The notes under the pieces are model-generated. The model made no database searches, was not told where the DNA came from, and saw only the letters and a program-made list of their open reading frames with translations. Positions 24,038 to 36,615 of a DNA stretch of 64,000 nucleotides are shown piece after piece. The translations under genes and the position numbers were made by a program. The number at the start of each line of letters is the position of its first letter. The first letter of the stretch is position 1. This stretch comes from Mauremys mutica. Lineage: Eukaryota > Chordata > Testudines > Geoemydidae. The stretch spans positions 65,243,321 to 65,307,320 of the forward strand of contig NC_059075.1 in assembly GCF_020497125.1 (NCBI RefSeq), given 5' to 3'.

Positions 24038-24119
24038 GGGTCAGATTCTCAGCTGGTGTGAAGTGGAGTCGCTCCATTGATTTCAATACATTAATTTACA
24101 CCTGATGAGAATTGGACCC
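24038..24119. repeat. Fold-back element with a central ttgatttcaat core
   Basis: Left arm gggtcagattctcagctggt pairs imperfectly with right arm acctgatgagaattggaccc around a central attgatttcaat. Confidence 0.7.
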
Positions 24120-25601
24120 TATTTAATCCTCTTTATGTCCTCAGAACAGATATTGTGCTGGCAGCAGAAATACAAGCTGCCCAATATTGCCCTGCCAAAG
24201 TGCTCTAACTCTCCTCTAGAGGGAATGCTTCTTAGGGAGAAAGGGTGATTCAATCTCTGTGCCCATTCAGCTGTTGGCCGCTATACTGAGATTGCCAACA
24301 AGAGAAACATTTGATAGCCACTGTGATGATGTAATTTGGAATGTGCATGTCTGTCTATTTTTACTGGACTCCATAGGATCTGCGGCATTCAACACTCATT
24401 TCTTGAAGCCTTAGAAACACAAACTTAAGCCATAGAAACATATGGGAATTGGAAGTCATCTTTAATCTTCAAATGAAGCTGTAGTCTCACTGCAACTCTT
24501 ACCATTACCCTCCTGTGCTAAGGTATTTCACTTCATCTGGTAAATGAGGTCAGCACCCACTTTCTGTAGCACCTGACCGAGGGAATTTCAGCTTTAATTT
24601 CCTGACTTTTAGTCTCTAAAAGCCATTTTTACATACCTTATTTTTTGTGGCTTAACTTTCCCATTATGCACTGGTGTTAACTATAAAGAAGATACTGTGG
24701 GGAAATTTATGGTTATTTTGCATATTCAAGGACTGCATGACTTGGCTCTGTATTAGATATATTACACAGAACATAAACAATTCTTTAAATTAGTTTTTGG
24801 ACTGCATCCCTCCCATGGACTGCGTTTCCATCATGTATACCATTGGGGAACTCTTTAATGAGATTAAAAGTTGTTGACAATTGTATAGTTTGACTCTTGT
24901 TAAAGAATAGGTTTTGTTTCTGCTATTCTTTATGAAAATTATTGACTGACAGTGCACTGTGGGGAGTTTGTCACATCACATTTCATGTTCTATGAATTAC
25001 TTAATCTATTTAAATTAAGGAAAGTTTAGAAATTTGTTTTGCTAAAATCACACTAAACTATGATGTCCCTTTTCAGCCTGTCCATTCCTCTGATTGCAGA
25101 TATGTATAAGGTGGGTGTAAACATGGACTCTCCCCTTTCTAACTGCTCTAGTTTTCTCTTCCCTGCTGCATTCATTTGGTGATACCACAATTCCAGATGT
25201 GGCAAACCAAACTCAGTGTAACTTCAGGTGCTCGCTGTAGGCACAAAGCATGATGAATTTGATCCTGAACTTCATCAGAAATGATGACAGGTCAGGGCAC
25301 AATATCACTGCCTTACACCACTATGCAACCTTAATTTGACCCCCTTTTCTGGATGCATTATGATATTCTCTAATTACATCATCACATACTACTTCTGCCG
25401 TAGAACCCCTGCACTACTTATTGTATATGAACCCATATGTATGTTCTGATTCATCACAATGTTCAACCTTTGCAAGCTGCAGGTTTATTATTGACACACT
25501 GACAGACTTGTGGCAAAGGTGGCTTTGGTCATGATTATCTACATCTTTTCATAAATGCAGCACTCGTATAAACTGATGTAAAATTTACAGTGCATATGCT
25601 G

Positions 25602-25690
25602 TGGGCCAAATCCTATAACTCTCACTCAGTCTTTACTCCTCTGACTTCAATGAGTGGTTTTGTCTGAGTAAGGATTTCAGGTTTGGCCCA
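25602..25690. repeat. Fold-back element with TGGGCCAAATCCT ends
   Basis: Left arm tgggccaaatcct and right arm ending aggtttggccca are inverted around a ctgacttcaatgag core. Lies 48 bp below the RGS6 exon at 25739. Confidence 0.65.
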
Positions 25691-25738
25691 GTACATGGGG
25701 GTGAACCTGTGCATACAGCTCACGTGGAGGGGTTTTAC

Positions 25739-25864
25739 CTGAGGTTTTCTGAACTGAATTCGGACTCCAGAAAACGAAGGAACAGGTCTCGCCCCACTGG
25801 ATCCTTCAGCACCTCATCTATAGAGAAGCCCCATCTTTTCACACGTTGTTGGCTGGGCTCTTTG
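25739..25864 (-). CDS. RGS6: RGS6 exon, N-terminal part of the RGS domain
   Basis: A 126-bp exon with acceptor ttgacag and donor GTAAAA. It completes the split Ser codon and encodes [26 protein letters not shown] and [14 protein letters not shown], the opening helices of the RGS domain. The Glu-Asn of SSEN, a Galpha switch contact in RGS proteins, is present. Phase 2-2, joining the next exon through an Arg codon. Confidence 0.96.
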
Positions 25865-28472
25865 CTGTCAAGGTGAGGGAGAGGAAAGGTAAGAGTGAAT
25901 GCATGTCCATCTGTGGTCCAGAAAGGGTGAATGGCAATTGACTCACTTCAACATCAAAGGGAAAAAGGATGATAAACCAAAGGGTGAGGCTTCTCTTGTA
26001 ACTCACACAAATGGAGGCCATCATGCACCATATGAAAAGAAGAACTGAAGACTAGGGCACCCACCCCTCTGAAAATCAGGCCTTTTTAAAGGGTCTTAAG
26101 TTGCACATCCAAAAATGGAAGAACACAAAATCACTAGTCACCTTTGAAAATCCTGTCCTAAATATTTCCTTAATATTACTGTTCCACGGCAGTAATTTCT
26201 ATAGTTACATCAGGGATATGGTATATTTGTAAATGGGAGGAGGTGATGTCTGCTATTGCAAATTAGAAGAGAGGTTTCCAGGAGAACAGCAATGCATTAA
26301 AATGTGGCCCACACTATGAAAACCTTTGAGGAGTCTCTGATTAAGGTTGACATGACTTTAGGTACCAAATAAGGCACATCCATTAAAATACAGCATGGTT
26401 GCTCAGACTAGTAGTACTAAAATCTCAGTCTCCTTAAGACAAGTGCAATGCCTAGTGAGCATGCTTTTCTGTTTCACAGATTACAGATGAGGCCTGGTCA
26501 TGAAAAATTCCTAAAATCAGAGACTCTAATAGACAATGGGTCCCTGCTAAAAGGACAAAGGGGGCCAGAATGCAGGAGTTTCAATTAGTGTGCCTGCTTT
26601 TAATTTTCCTTTGGTGTAAAGATTAAACAAAGATAAAATAAATGTCATTGGGGGGATGGAGTCTTTTAAAGTCTTGACGTATTAGGGCATGGAGTGAACC
26701 AGGATTTGATATGACCTCCACTTGACAACCCAAGCTGTATCCAAAACTGAAATATTTACAGTTGCATTTCCTGAAGTGTGGGTTACAGGAGGGACTACCT
26801 GCAGGGTCACAGTAGCTGTATAAATTAAGATGGGTAGGCCTTTGCCAACACATGGTGGGTTTGAAATGGGGTGTGAATAGTTTCATTTTCCTGAAAAGGG
26901 GGTGGCTGGGAGCCTGAGTTTTCAAAATTATTCAAACAAGTTGCAACTAGATGCAGAAGCAGCTAATGCTCTTGGAGTAGAGAATAAAATGGACCTATCA
27001 AGCTATTGTTCTCCCATCTCCCAGCAGTACCATCTTCTCATTTTCATCACCAGAAGAATCATCTCCATTAACTTGACCTGAGACCCTAGAGGTGGCGAGG
27101 CATTTCTTTACACTCATATGCAGCCCTGACATCAGGTTTAAATCATAATTCTCAGGCGCACAAAAGTCTTTCAGGAGACACCATGCTGACCACTTGGGGA
27201 GATACAGTAATAATATAGCTTCAGATATCAGGGTACCAGCACTCTGTTAATATCAGAGGGGCATTTTGCTGCAGTTATGGCTGTTTAGTCCATACAAAAC
27301 TTTTAAAGAGATTAAAATTGCATCAGGGTCTTGCAGGGGAAGCAATAACCAAAACTGAAATAGATTAAAAATAAGTCCAGGGTATCACAAAATAAAAGAT
27401 AAGGGAAGTAGGGATTAAGAAATGGATCACAGATTCCAGTGTGTGATGGAGTGAAAGTGGGGAGGTACCTTTCACAACTGAGGGAAACACAAAAATACAT
27501 TTGCTCTGTCCTTGGATTTCTTTTAGGACAGGATTTGATGTCTGGCTGCTGAGTCTGGTACTCTCCACAGGCAACCATGTGCCTGGAGATGATGATTCAG
27601 CATGGACTGGCCCTCCAGAGGCAGACCCAGTATTTCGATTTTGAGTTTTTTTTACCTCCAAGTTCCAAAGAGCAGATTTTACCTTAGGTTTCTATCTCAT
27701 AATCAGGCATGAGAACTGAAGCGAATTTGTAGCTCCCCTTTGAAATATTTGACTATTTTAATATCACACCCAGGTCATATTTGGTCTTGAGTAGGAATGC
27801 CAACTAAACATTCACACAGTAAGAGCAAAGGATTTGGAGAAGTGGACACTGCCTAATCACCCTGGTGCCTGAACTGAGGTCTAGCAATGTGACCGATGGG
27901 TGTATGTGAATGAGCTGGGGAGCCAGGCCCCAAATACTCTGAGGCTGCACTCAGAGCTGCTCTTGCAACTGCTAGACATGTGCTCAGGCATGATGATTCT
28001 AGTCCCAAGTGCTACTGTCATTGTGATCTGAGTAAATAAGGACACTGGGTTTAAACTTTATTCTGCCTTATATCTTGTGTAGTCATTCAGACCTGTGCAA
28101 AGTGGGTACACAACATGACCATTCTGGTTTAGCAAAATCGCACACCCATTTTTCAAGGGTGTAAATAAAATAACCACACAAGGTCATGGCAGTGGAGAAT
28201 CACCACTACATTCTTTCCTTTACCTTTTTGGGCATTTATTGTATGCCATAGAAGAGCAAAACAAACAAGAAAGGCCCAAATCTCTCTGTGGCCATCTAAT
28301 ATAACTTATGAAAATTAAAAAATAGCATGAGCCCTTCTTTCTTGCAAGCAGGTGTCGCTTCTGAACGTACCCGCGTATACAATCTACTGTCTATATGGGG
28401 AGCACAATACAAATAAAATGAAAGGATTGCTTTAAGGTTATTAATAGTTTCCATGGAATTTCAATTTCTTAC
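25865..28472. other. RGS6 intron, 2.6 kb
   Basis: No repeat family, RNA gene or extra exon recognised. Confidence 0.7.
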
Positions 28473-28583
28473 CTCATTTCTATGTCCCATAAAGTAGAGT
28501 CATCACTTATCCAGGGATTGGAAGGTTCAGCAGGAGTTATAAATGGATCATATTCAATGTACTGGTCTGAGTAAGTTATTAAA
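28473..28583 (-). CDS. RGS6: RGS6 exon, second half of the GGL domain with the NPW motif
   Basis: A 111-bp exon that completes the split Ser codon and reads [14 protein letters not shown], then [14 protein letters not shown] and [11 protein letters not shown] is the Ggamma-like signature contacting Gbeta5. The acceptor follows a long pyrimidine tract ending tcctag and the donor is GTAAGA. The exon is symmetric (phase 2-2), so skipping would remove 37 residues in frame and leave half a GGL domain. RGS6 isoforms with an incomplete GGL domain are known from the literature. Confidence 0.94.
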
Positions 28584-28699
28584 CTAGGACAGGGGAAAAA
28601 AGAAAAGAAAAGAACAGCTGTGGCCTACATGTTTACATGTGAATTGGCAAACTACAATTCTTCAACAATTTTCTTTTTAGTTTTACATATTGGTCAAAT

Positions 28700-29135
28700 T
28701 TTCCAACAAGTACCTTGATGCTTTGCCCCATGACACCTCTTATGCATGGAAGTTGCTCTCCAGAAAACTTCACAAAGCCACTGCATTGTCCTCCTTAAAA
28801 CTCATGTCTGCTATGGTGCGTATAGAAAAACCCAATAACGGTTAGGCAGCTGGTGTGCTACGGCCAGGGCTTTTCACAGTGATCACGTCATTACTGTGTG
28901 CGCCCAAGTAAGTTGTATCCCCTTGTTGTCTTGTCTTGTACCTAGGCCTCAATCCTGCAAAGACTTCTGCACATGATTAATGTTATGCTCGTTGTGTACA
29001 CACGGGGGCGGGGGAATAGACTTTTTCAGGATCAGAGCTTGACTGTAAGCTCTTCACGGCATGAGCTATCTTTTAGCAATGTTTGTGCAGATGGAGCTGC
29101 AACCTCTAGATGCTACTGCAATACAATCAATAATA
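28700..29135 (+). mobile_element. L3/L2-type LINE 3' end
   Basis: The tail contains ctgtaagctcttcacggca and a ctactgcaatacaat end followed by aataatagt, the L3-type 3' wording. A hairpin-type repeat segment appears to interrupt it near 28945-29000. Confidence 0.5.
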
Positions 29136-30648
29136 GTTGTATCTTTTAATAATCTAAGTTTCAAAAAATAAAAAAAATTGTGTACATGTTGGTAAAGCTC
29201 CATAAATTAATTTGCAAGGCGCTCAGCATCATGCTGTGTTCTTGAGCAGGGAAGTTTTTTGAGCTGTGTTTATACTAGAGCTGAGTAAATAATTCACAAT
29301 AAGTTATTCAGCTAATTATATTCCTTTTTCTTCTTATAGAATATCCACCAGCAGATTGCAATTCCACCAAGTATTACCTGAAATGATGTGATTAATATTT
29401 TGTTGAGTATTTTGTTTTTATTTCAAATATTTTATATATATGCCATGTTGCTTACTTGTGACTGGTTAGATAAGGCACATATTATAGTTTCTATTCCTTG
29501 ACTGAATGAGTGTGAAAGTACTTGCTGGGTAAATAACTGGGGGTGCGGATTTAAAAACTGGCTTCCACAAATACTTGCAGAAACAACTTGGGAATTCCTC
29601 TTGTGGGAACATGTTTGTGAGTAGAACTTGATCAATCAAATATTTGCAATGGGGGAGAAGGGGAAATCCACAACATGAAGATGAGCATAGCTAAAGGAAA
29701 TTCATTTAGCCCAGACACTGAATAGTCATGGACATTTTTTTCTTTTTTTCTTTGTGTCACAGAAGCCAGAAAGTTGCTCTGACCTACCCTATTCACCACC
29801 CCTCCTCTTTTTTGGTCCTAACTGTTGTCAGAAGGTATTAAAATCACACACTTTTGTAAATGTAGCAGGTTCCAATAGACCCTCAGGGCATCCAGTCCCA
29901 TGATGTCTTATTTCATTTCATTAATTACATTTCACGATTGTTGAGGGTTAGGGGTTGGAGGAGGGAATGGCATCCAATTTCAGAGAGCAGCAACAATCCC
30001 AGAGATGGAAATGCGAGAGGAGGGCAAAAAATCAATCAGGCGCACTCTGCTGTGAAAGTTAAATGGCTCCTAATAAAATAATGAGAATGCATTGCAGGCG
30101 CCACAAGTCGTAGCAAAAAATAAGTTAAAATTAAATAAAACAAGATGGGCTAAGTGCCTTTTGCTGATTCAGCCTATCAACAGCAACTGGATCATTGCTT
30201 GTCTAGATGGAAGTTATAGGCCCAGGCAATCCTAAGGGCCTTTCAAGTGATGTAATATAATTCTGGTAGAAGATGTAGTGGTTATGCTTCACTGAGGCAT
30301 GCAAGAATGGTGTTAGGCATTTCTTACACGCACATTCACGGGGATACTATTAATGCAGGGGATTCACAACACCCTTGGCATGGTTGACACCCATCTTGAA
30401 AGTTACAAGATACTCCTCCATGGTTTTGTTGCAGGTCACAGGAAATGAGTTGCCGTTCATTTGAAGAGGCCCAGATTTACTTCAGGAGTCATTACAATGG
30501 AATGGTGCTACAGGACGGTGTTGTATCAATACACAATCATGCAATGTCAGAACAAGAAAAGCTCAAACATTGTGGAAAGGAGTGGGTGGAATTTGAGACA
30601 GTAATTTCACTCAAGGTACCCAAATCCTAAAGCCAGCAGTGGTGCGTG

Positions 30649-30907
30649 CAGGGGCGGCATGTATTTTGCTGCCCCAAGCACGGCAGTCAGGCGGCTTTCA
30701 GCGGCATGCCTGAGGGAGGTCCACCGGTCCCGCGCCTTCGGCATACCCAATGCCAAATTGCCGCCGAAACCGCGGGACCAGCGGACCTCCCGCAGGCATG
30801 CCACCAAAGGCAGCCTGACTGCCTCCCTCACGGCAACTGGCAGGCCGCCCCCCGCAGCTTGCCACCCCAGGCACACGCTTGGTGTGCTGGTGCCTGAGCT
30901 GCCCCTG
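30649..30907. mobile_element. GC-rich MITE with CAGGGGCGG ends
   Basis: Termini CAGGGGCGGC and GCTGCCCCTG. Interior has paired gcatgcc and ggcagtc/gactgcc words. Flanking octamers match only 5 of 8, so the duplication is weak. Related in wording to the elements at 9348 and 33643. Confidence 0.65.
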
Positions 30908-31036
30908 GGTGTGCAGGTCAAATGGAGAAAAACAATGTGGAGGAAGGAAAGAGAACTCTTGTCACTGAGTATTTCTGGCACATACAGCAACAGAGCAATG
31001 TTTGCTCCCTCAGGAATTGCTGTGGTGGCTGGATCA

Positions 31037-33640
31037 ACATAGAATCATGGAAACCTAGGGCCAGAAGGGACCTAGAGAGGTCATCTAGTGCTTCCCTCTG
31101 GACTGAGGCAGGATCATGTATGCTTAGACCATCTCTGACAAGTATTTGTCTAATCTGTTCTTAAAAACCTCCAATAATGGCAATTCCATAACTTCCCTTG
31201 GTAACCTATTCCAGTATTTAGCTATCCTTACAGTGAGAGTTTTTCCCAACTTCTAACGTATATCCACCTTGCTGCAGATTAAGCCAGTTACTTCTTGTCC
31301 TACCATCAGTGCACATAACATGCACTTTCTTTAGCCTTCCCACAGAGGTCAGGGTTTTCTAACCCTTTTATCACTTTTGTTGCTCTCTTCCAGACTCTCT
31401 CCATTTTGTGAACATCATTCTTGAAGTGTGGTGCCCAAAACTGAACATAGTACTTCAGCGGAAGCCTCACTACTGCCAAGGAGAGCAGAACAATTACCTG
31501 CTGTGTCTTACATACAACGCTCCTGTTAATACACCCCAGAATGATATTTGCCATTTTTGCAACTGCATGACATTGACTCACATTCAATTTATGATTCACT
31601 ATAACCCTCTGTGGCCCAGGGACCTCTTGCTGCCAACTGGCAGAGGGCATAATGGGGGCACAAGGGTTATAGGAATCCCCTGGGTCTGGCATTTACATTC
31701 TAGTTGATCAAAGAGTGTCATTTGGGGTCTGTAATAAAAGCCTGTGTCACTCTGGTCATCAATATCATTATGAAATGTAGGTACTGATACTATGTCAGAG
31801 TTATGTACTATATACTGAAAATTATGTTCTTAAGGTATGCAGCTGCAGGGTTGGTCACCAGGAAAGGTGCAAAGCAGGTTTTTCCTCTATCTGTTTATGT
31901 TTACATGTACACGAAATATTGTCTGGTTCACACTGGGCAACCTAGTATTCTAAGTCAAATGCTAATGAAGAGCTGATAGGGACTTCAGAAGGAAACTACC
32001 ATGAAGAGGTAAACAGTGCCGGGGGGAAGGGCTATCTTGAGATACGCATCAAAGGTGTGACTGGTATATTTAGCGAGAAGAAGCAAAGACGACACTTTGG
32101 CATCCTTCACTGAGGAAGTAAATAAGTAAATGGACAGTGAGTTCACTTCATAAAAAAGGGATCTTTCAGCCAGGCTTGGTTGAAATCACTGGAGAGAACC
32201 TTGGATCAGATAAGCTTTGTTAGACAGGCGGACAACCTGGTAGTTAAATTTAGTCTCTAGAAAGTGTGTTATGATTTACTCACTATCAATCATTTGAATC
32301 TCTGTTCTCTGACAAAGCTTATTCTTGTTTTCACTATAAATATATCTAAGTGCCATGTGTTTAGCAGAGCTGTGTTCTAAGGGATAAGTAATAAGCTGTG
32401 GTCCACTGTTCCTTTGGGAACAGCAAATCTGGCAGTTCTCTGAGTGTTCAGTGGATAAGGGGCTGGATGCTACAGGAGATGGTCGGAGGACTCAGGTATT
32501 AGTGTGCCTACCACTAACCCGCACAGAGAAAGTGAGGCTAGCGGAGGCCTGGAAGGTAGTGCTTGTGCTGAGTCACAGCAGGTGTAGAGATTTCCTCACA
32601 CTCAGGTTAAATCACAGTGAGGTATCTCACAACCCTGGGTACCATTCCACCCCCAGATCCTTTCCCCAGTTCCAATGACTAGCCACTTATTCCCAATTTT
32701 TTTTTATTTGTGCACTTTATTTTTCTTTCCTAAGTATAGTACTTTGCACTTATCTTCATTGAATTTCATCTTAGTGGTTTCAGACCAATTCTCCAATTTG
32801 TCAAGGTTATTCTGAATTCAAATCTTGTCCTCCAAAGTGCTTGCAACCCCTCGCAGTTTGGTGTCATCTGCAAATTTTATAAGCAAACACTCCACCCCAT
32901 TATTCAAGTCACTAATGAAAATAATGAATAGTACCAGACTCAGGACAGACCACTGAAGGTTCCCACTAGATATATTCTCCCAGTTTTAGAGTGAGCCATT
33001 GATACTGGGCTTAGCATGGTTTTTCAACCAGTTTTGCATCCATTTTATAGTAGTTTCTTCTAGACCAAATTTCACTAATTTACGTATGAGAATGTCACAT
33101 GGGACTATGTCAAAAGCAGTACTAAAATCAAGATATAATCACATCTACTTCTTCTCCCATCCACTAGGCAAATAACCCTGTCAAAGAAGGAAAGTAGGTT
33201 GGTTTGGCATGATTTATTTGTTGGCAAATCCATATTGGCTAGTACTTACTCTATTATCCTCAAGATGCTTACAAACTGATCGTTTAATAATTTGTTCCAG
33301 AATCTTTCCAGGTATCAAAGTTAGACTGACTGGTCTGTAACTCCCCAAGTCCTCTTCCCCCTGCTTTTAAAGATAGGTGCTATGTCTGCCCTTCCCCAGT
33401 TCTTTGGGATATCATCCATCTTCAGAGATAATCATTATGGTTTCCAAAATTGCTTTAGCTAGTTTCTTAAGATCCCCAGGGTGTATTTCATCAGGCCCTG
33501 CTGACTTGAATAATTTAACTTATCTAAACATTCTTTAACATGTTCTTTCACTAATCTGGCTTCTGTTCCTTGCCCCTTTTTGTCATCATTAATTGTGGTA
33601 AGCATTTGGTCACAATTTGTGTATGCAGAAGAATTTGAAA
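31037..33640 (-). mobile_element. Old CR1 LINE split by an LTR
   Basis: 3' end catagaatcatgg at 31037, similar to CR1 tails. CR1 similarity runs to 31609 and resumes at about 32655, extending to about 33640. An FADDT-type RT motif is readable on the minus strand near 32870. It belongs to a different, older subfamily than the copy at 14674. The 5' limit is uncertain. Confidence 0.8.
31610..32649 (+). mobile_element. Probable solo LTR (endogenous retrovirus type)
   Basis: Starts TGTGGCCC and ends ACCATTCCA, fitting TG...CA borders, with ccctc and ccccc as a 5-bp duplication (one mismatch). It interrupts CR1 sequence cleanly: aacccc joins to agatcc across it. No internal coding region is present, so it would be a solo LTR of 1,040 bp. 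The strand is inferred from its 3' wording and is uncertain. Confidence 0.6.
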
Positions 33641-33642
33641 AC

Positions 33643-33871
33643 CAGGGCTGGCTCCAGGGGTTTTGCCGCCCCAAGCAACCAAAAAAAAAAAAAGAAAGAA
33701 AGAAAAAAGCCGCAATCGCGATCTGCGGCAATTCAGTGAGAGGTCATTCGTTCCAAGCGGGAGTGAGGGACCCTCCGCTGAATTGCCGCCGAATAGCTGG
33801 ACCTGCTGCCCCTCTCCGGAGTGGCCGCCCCAAGCACCTGCTTCTTAAGCTGGTGCCTGGAGCCGGCCCTG
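33643..33871. mobile_element. hAT-like MITE with CAGGGCTGGCT termini
   Basis: Termini CAGGGCTGGCTCCAGG and CCTGGAGCCGGCCCTG; flanks ttgaaaac and ctgaaacc match 6 of 8. Contains a purine-rich A/G run at 33680-33707. Same family as 9348-9590. Confidence 0.75.
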
Positions 33872-34496
33872 CTGAAACCTACCCTTTTCTTCTGGGTGGT
33901 AGGATTCCAACCTGCTTTTAATTTGTTTTTTTTTAGCATGAAAATGGGAAAGGAATTGGCATTGCCATCCCAGGTTTCTGCCATATGGATATATTCCCTT
34001 AGACAACCTTCCTGGAAACAAGGGTACCACCCTAAAGTATTTAGAGAAGGATACTACAGCTGCCATTTTGGGAATGGAAGCATGTTCCAAAGAGACCACA
34101 AGTTCCAGCATGCAATGCTCCATCTTGATGTGGGAGGCCTTCTTCTCAGATCAAGAAGAAATACACAGGCTGGGACCACATCTGTCTTTAAGACTCAGAT
34201 GCCTACAGATTATACCTTTCAACCACCTCCAATCCCTTCCTCCATAGACAAACAAGGCCATCCCAATCTGGCTTTAAGCATTCATTCATTATAATGTCTA
34301 TGCTGGGCCAGGCAATCACAATTTATGTCATGTTCATGATACACCTGTCCTTTTACTGTCTGGTAATGGAGACTTCTTAACAACTAACCCTTTTCATCTG
34401 AGACAGCCCCAGGTAAACCACAGCCACTGTATTAATGCACAACTATACAGATGGTTGGGAATTATTCAGTGAATTTTTTCCCCTCACTCTCCCCTC

Positions 34497-35410
34497 TTAA
34501 GTTATGTGCCCCAGCCCCCTAATCATTTTTCTTGTCCTCTGCTGGACTCTCTCCAATTTGTCCACATCCTTTCTGTAGCGGGGCCCCCAAAAATGGACGC
34601 AATACTTCAGATGTGGCCTCACTAGTACCAAATAGAAGGGAACAATCACTTCCCTCAATCTGCTGGCAATGCTCCTACTAATGCAGCCCAATATGACATT
34701 AGCCTTCTTGGCAACTAGGGCACACTGTTGACTCATATCCAGCTTCTCGTCCACTGTAACCCCCAGGTCCTTTTCTGCAGAACTGCCAGCCAGTCCACAG
34801 CCTGTAGCAGTGCATGGGATTCTTCTGTCCTAAGTGTAGGACTCTGCACTTGTCCTTGTTGAACCTCATCAGATTTCTTTTGGCCCAATCCTCCAATTTG
34901 TCTAGGTGACTCTGGACCCTATCCCTACCCTCCAGTGTATCTACCTCTCCCCCCAGCATAGTGTCTTCCGCAAACTTGCTGAAGGTGCAATCCATCCCAT
35001 CATCCAGATCATTAATGAAGTTGTTGAAGAAAACCAGCCCCAGGACTGACCCCTGGGGCACTCCACTTGATACCGGCTGCCAACTAGACATTGAGCCATT
35101 GTTCTAGCCGGCTTTCTATCCACTTTATAGTCCATTCATCCAATCCATACTTCTTTAAGTTGCTGGCAAAAATACTGTGGGATACTGTATCAAAAGTGTT
35201 GCTAAAGTCAAGGTACATCTTGTCCACCTCTTTCCCCATATCCAAAGAGCCAGTTAGCTCATCATAGAAGGCAACCAGGTTGGTCAGGCATGACCTGTGC
35301 TTGGTGAATCCATGTTGATTGTTTCTGATCACCTTCCTCTCCTCCAAGTGCTTCAAAATGGATTCCTTGAGGACTGCTCCATGATTTTTCAGGGAACTGA
35401 GGTGAGGCAG
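34497..35410 (-). mobile_element. CR1 LINE internal fragment
   Basis: Encodes on the minus strand [31 protein letters not shown] and an altered active site FAEDT (the usual first Asp is Glu). Both ends are missing: the 3' 300 bp is absent at 34497 and the 5' part stops near 35410. Frame is broken in several places. Confidence 0.9.
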
Positions 35411-35411
35411 A

Positions 35412-35897
35412 CTGGTCTGTAGGCTGGCAGGCTCATATAAGAAGGGCTGTGGTGCAGAGCAGATTCAATAGCTGCCTGGAGCTTGAGGGGAGATGACCAG
35501 TCTCCTAGCAGCAGGAAGGACCCCCAGCACCTGGGACAGAGCAGTGCTGCAAGCAGGGGCCAGGGGAGCTAGAGAGAGCTCCTGGCTGGCTGTTAGGGTC
35601 TGCAGGCTGAGGTAAGGGTTCTGGAGCTGTATGGGAAGCAGCCCTGGGATAATGAACTGCAGTTGCCACCGAGAGTGTGGCTGGACAGAGATTGCAGGTC
35701 CTGCAGAAGGGGGGAAATACAGAGTGTGGCACAGCTGGAGGGCAGTGTCACTGAAAAGGATGTCCTGGGAGTGGTGTGAGTCCTGGAACAAAAATGATGG
35801 TGGTGGGGCACCACTAGAGGAGGGCGCCCTCATGAGCAGACCTAATTCCCATGACAGCTGACAGGAGGCGCCACAGTGGTAAGTGAACCTCGTCACA
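35412..35897 (+). mobile_element. LTR-like segment with a TATA-type start
   Basis: Contains catataagaagggctgtgg near its start, then a G/C-rich region ending gaggcgccacagtggtaagt and ctcgtcaca. TATA-like box and CA end suggest the R-U5 side of an LTR. I cannot name a family, and the left part is cut by the CR1. Confidence 0.4.
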
Positions 35898-36051
35898 GTC
35901 CCAGTTTGGGATAGGAAAATTTGTCAAAATCTCAAAAAAATTTGCAGGACAGTAAAAGCATATCCTGCCTCACTCTATCCAGCACCTGATATGGAATCTG
36001 TTTATACATCAGGCGCTAACTTCTTAGTGGTTCTGAGCATCTGTAACACAC

Positions 36052-36262
36052 ATTGGGAGGCAGTTCAGCCTAGTGGCTAGAGCACTGGACTCAGTAGACA
36101 TGGATACTATTCCCGGCTCTGCCACTGGCCTGCTGGGTGACCTTGGGCAGCTCACTTCACCTTCAGGAGCCCCAATTTCCCCATCTGTCAATGGGGATAT
36201 TGATACTGACCTCCTTTGTAGAGCACTTTGAGATCTGATGCAAAGAATTAGGTAAGAGCTAG
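36052..36262 (+). mobile_element. MIR-type SINE
   Basis: Well-preserved wording: gcctagtggctagagcactg, a tgaccttgggcagctcactt core and ccccatctgtcaatgggg, then agcactttgagatc. Confidence 0.85.
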
Positions 36263-36485
36263 GTGTTAGTAGTAGTACTGACTTCAAAGGAAATTGCTAC
36301 TGCTCAGCCGGCACTGGATCCTGGATGGTGCTGATTGGCCTTAATTTCCACTGGCTTCAATTAGAGTTGAGGATGCTCAACATCTTGCAGGAGTGCTCAG
36401 CATCATGCAGGATTGAACCACCAGTGATGAGCTCATTTCATGATTTAGCTGCAGATGAGAAACACAGCTGTACAGGAGATTCAGA

Positions 36486-36615
36486 GTATGTCTACACTGC
36501 AATTAGATACCCCCGACTGGTCCGTGCCAGCGGGCTTGGACTAAGGGGCTGTTTAATTGTGATCTAGATGTTTGGGCTCGGGCTGGAGCTCAGGCTCTAG
36601 GACTCTGCGAGATGG
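36486..36615. mobile_element. Partial MITE with a GTCTACACTGCAATTA start
   Basis: Begins tatgtctacactgcaattag and has gctcgggctggagctcagg, as in a larger fold-back MITE; the second half is missing. Confidence 0.5.

Larger units (their letters stand above)
17980..25738. other. RGS6 intron, 7.8 kb
   Basis: Contains a 150-bp hAT-like MITE (19193-19342), L3/L2-type LINE pieces (20270-20405 and 21590-22398), a Harbinger-like MITE (22919-23214) and fold-back elements at 24038-24119 and 25602-25690. Nothing recognised in 18000-19190 or 24130-25600. Confidence 0.75.
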
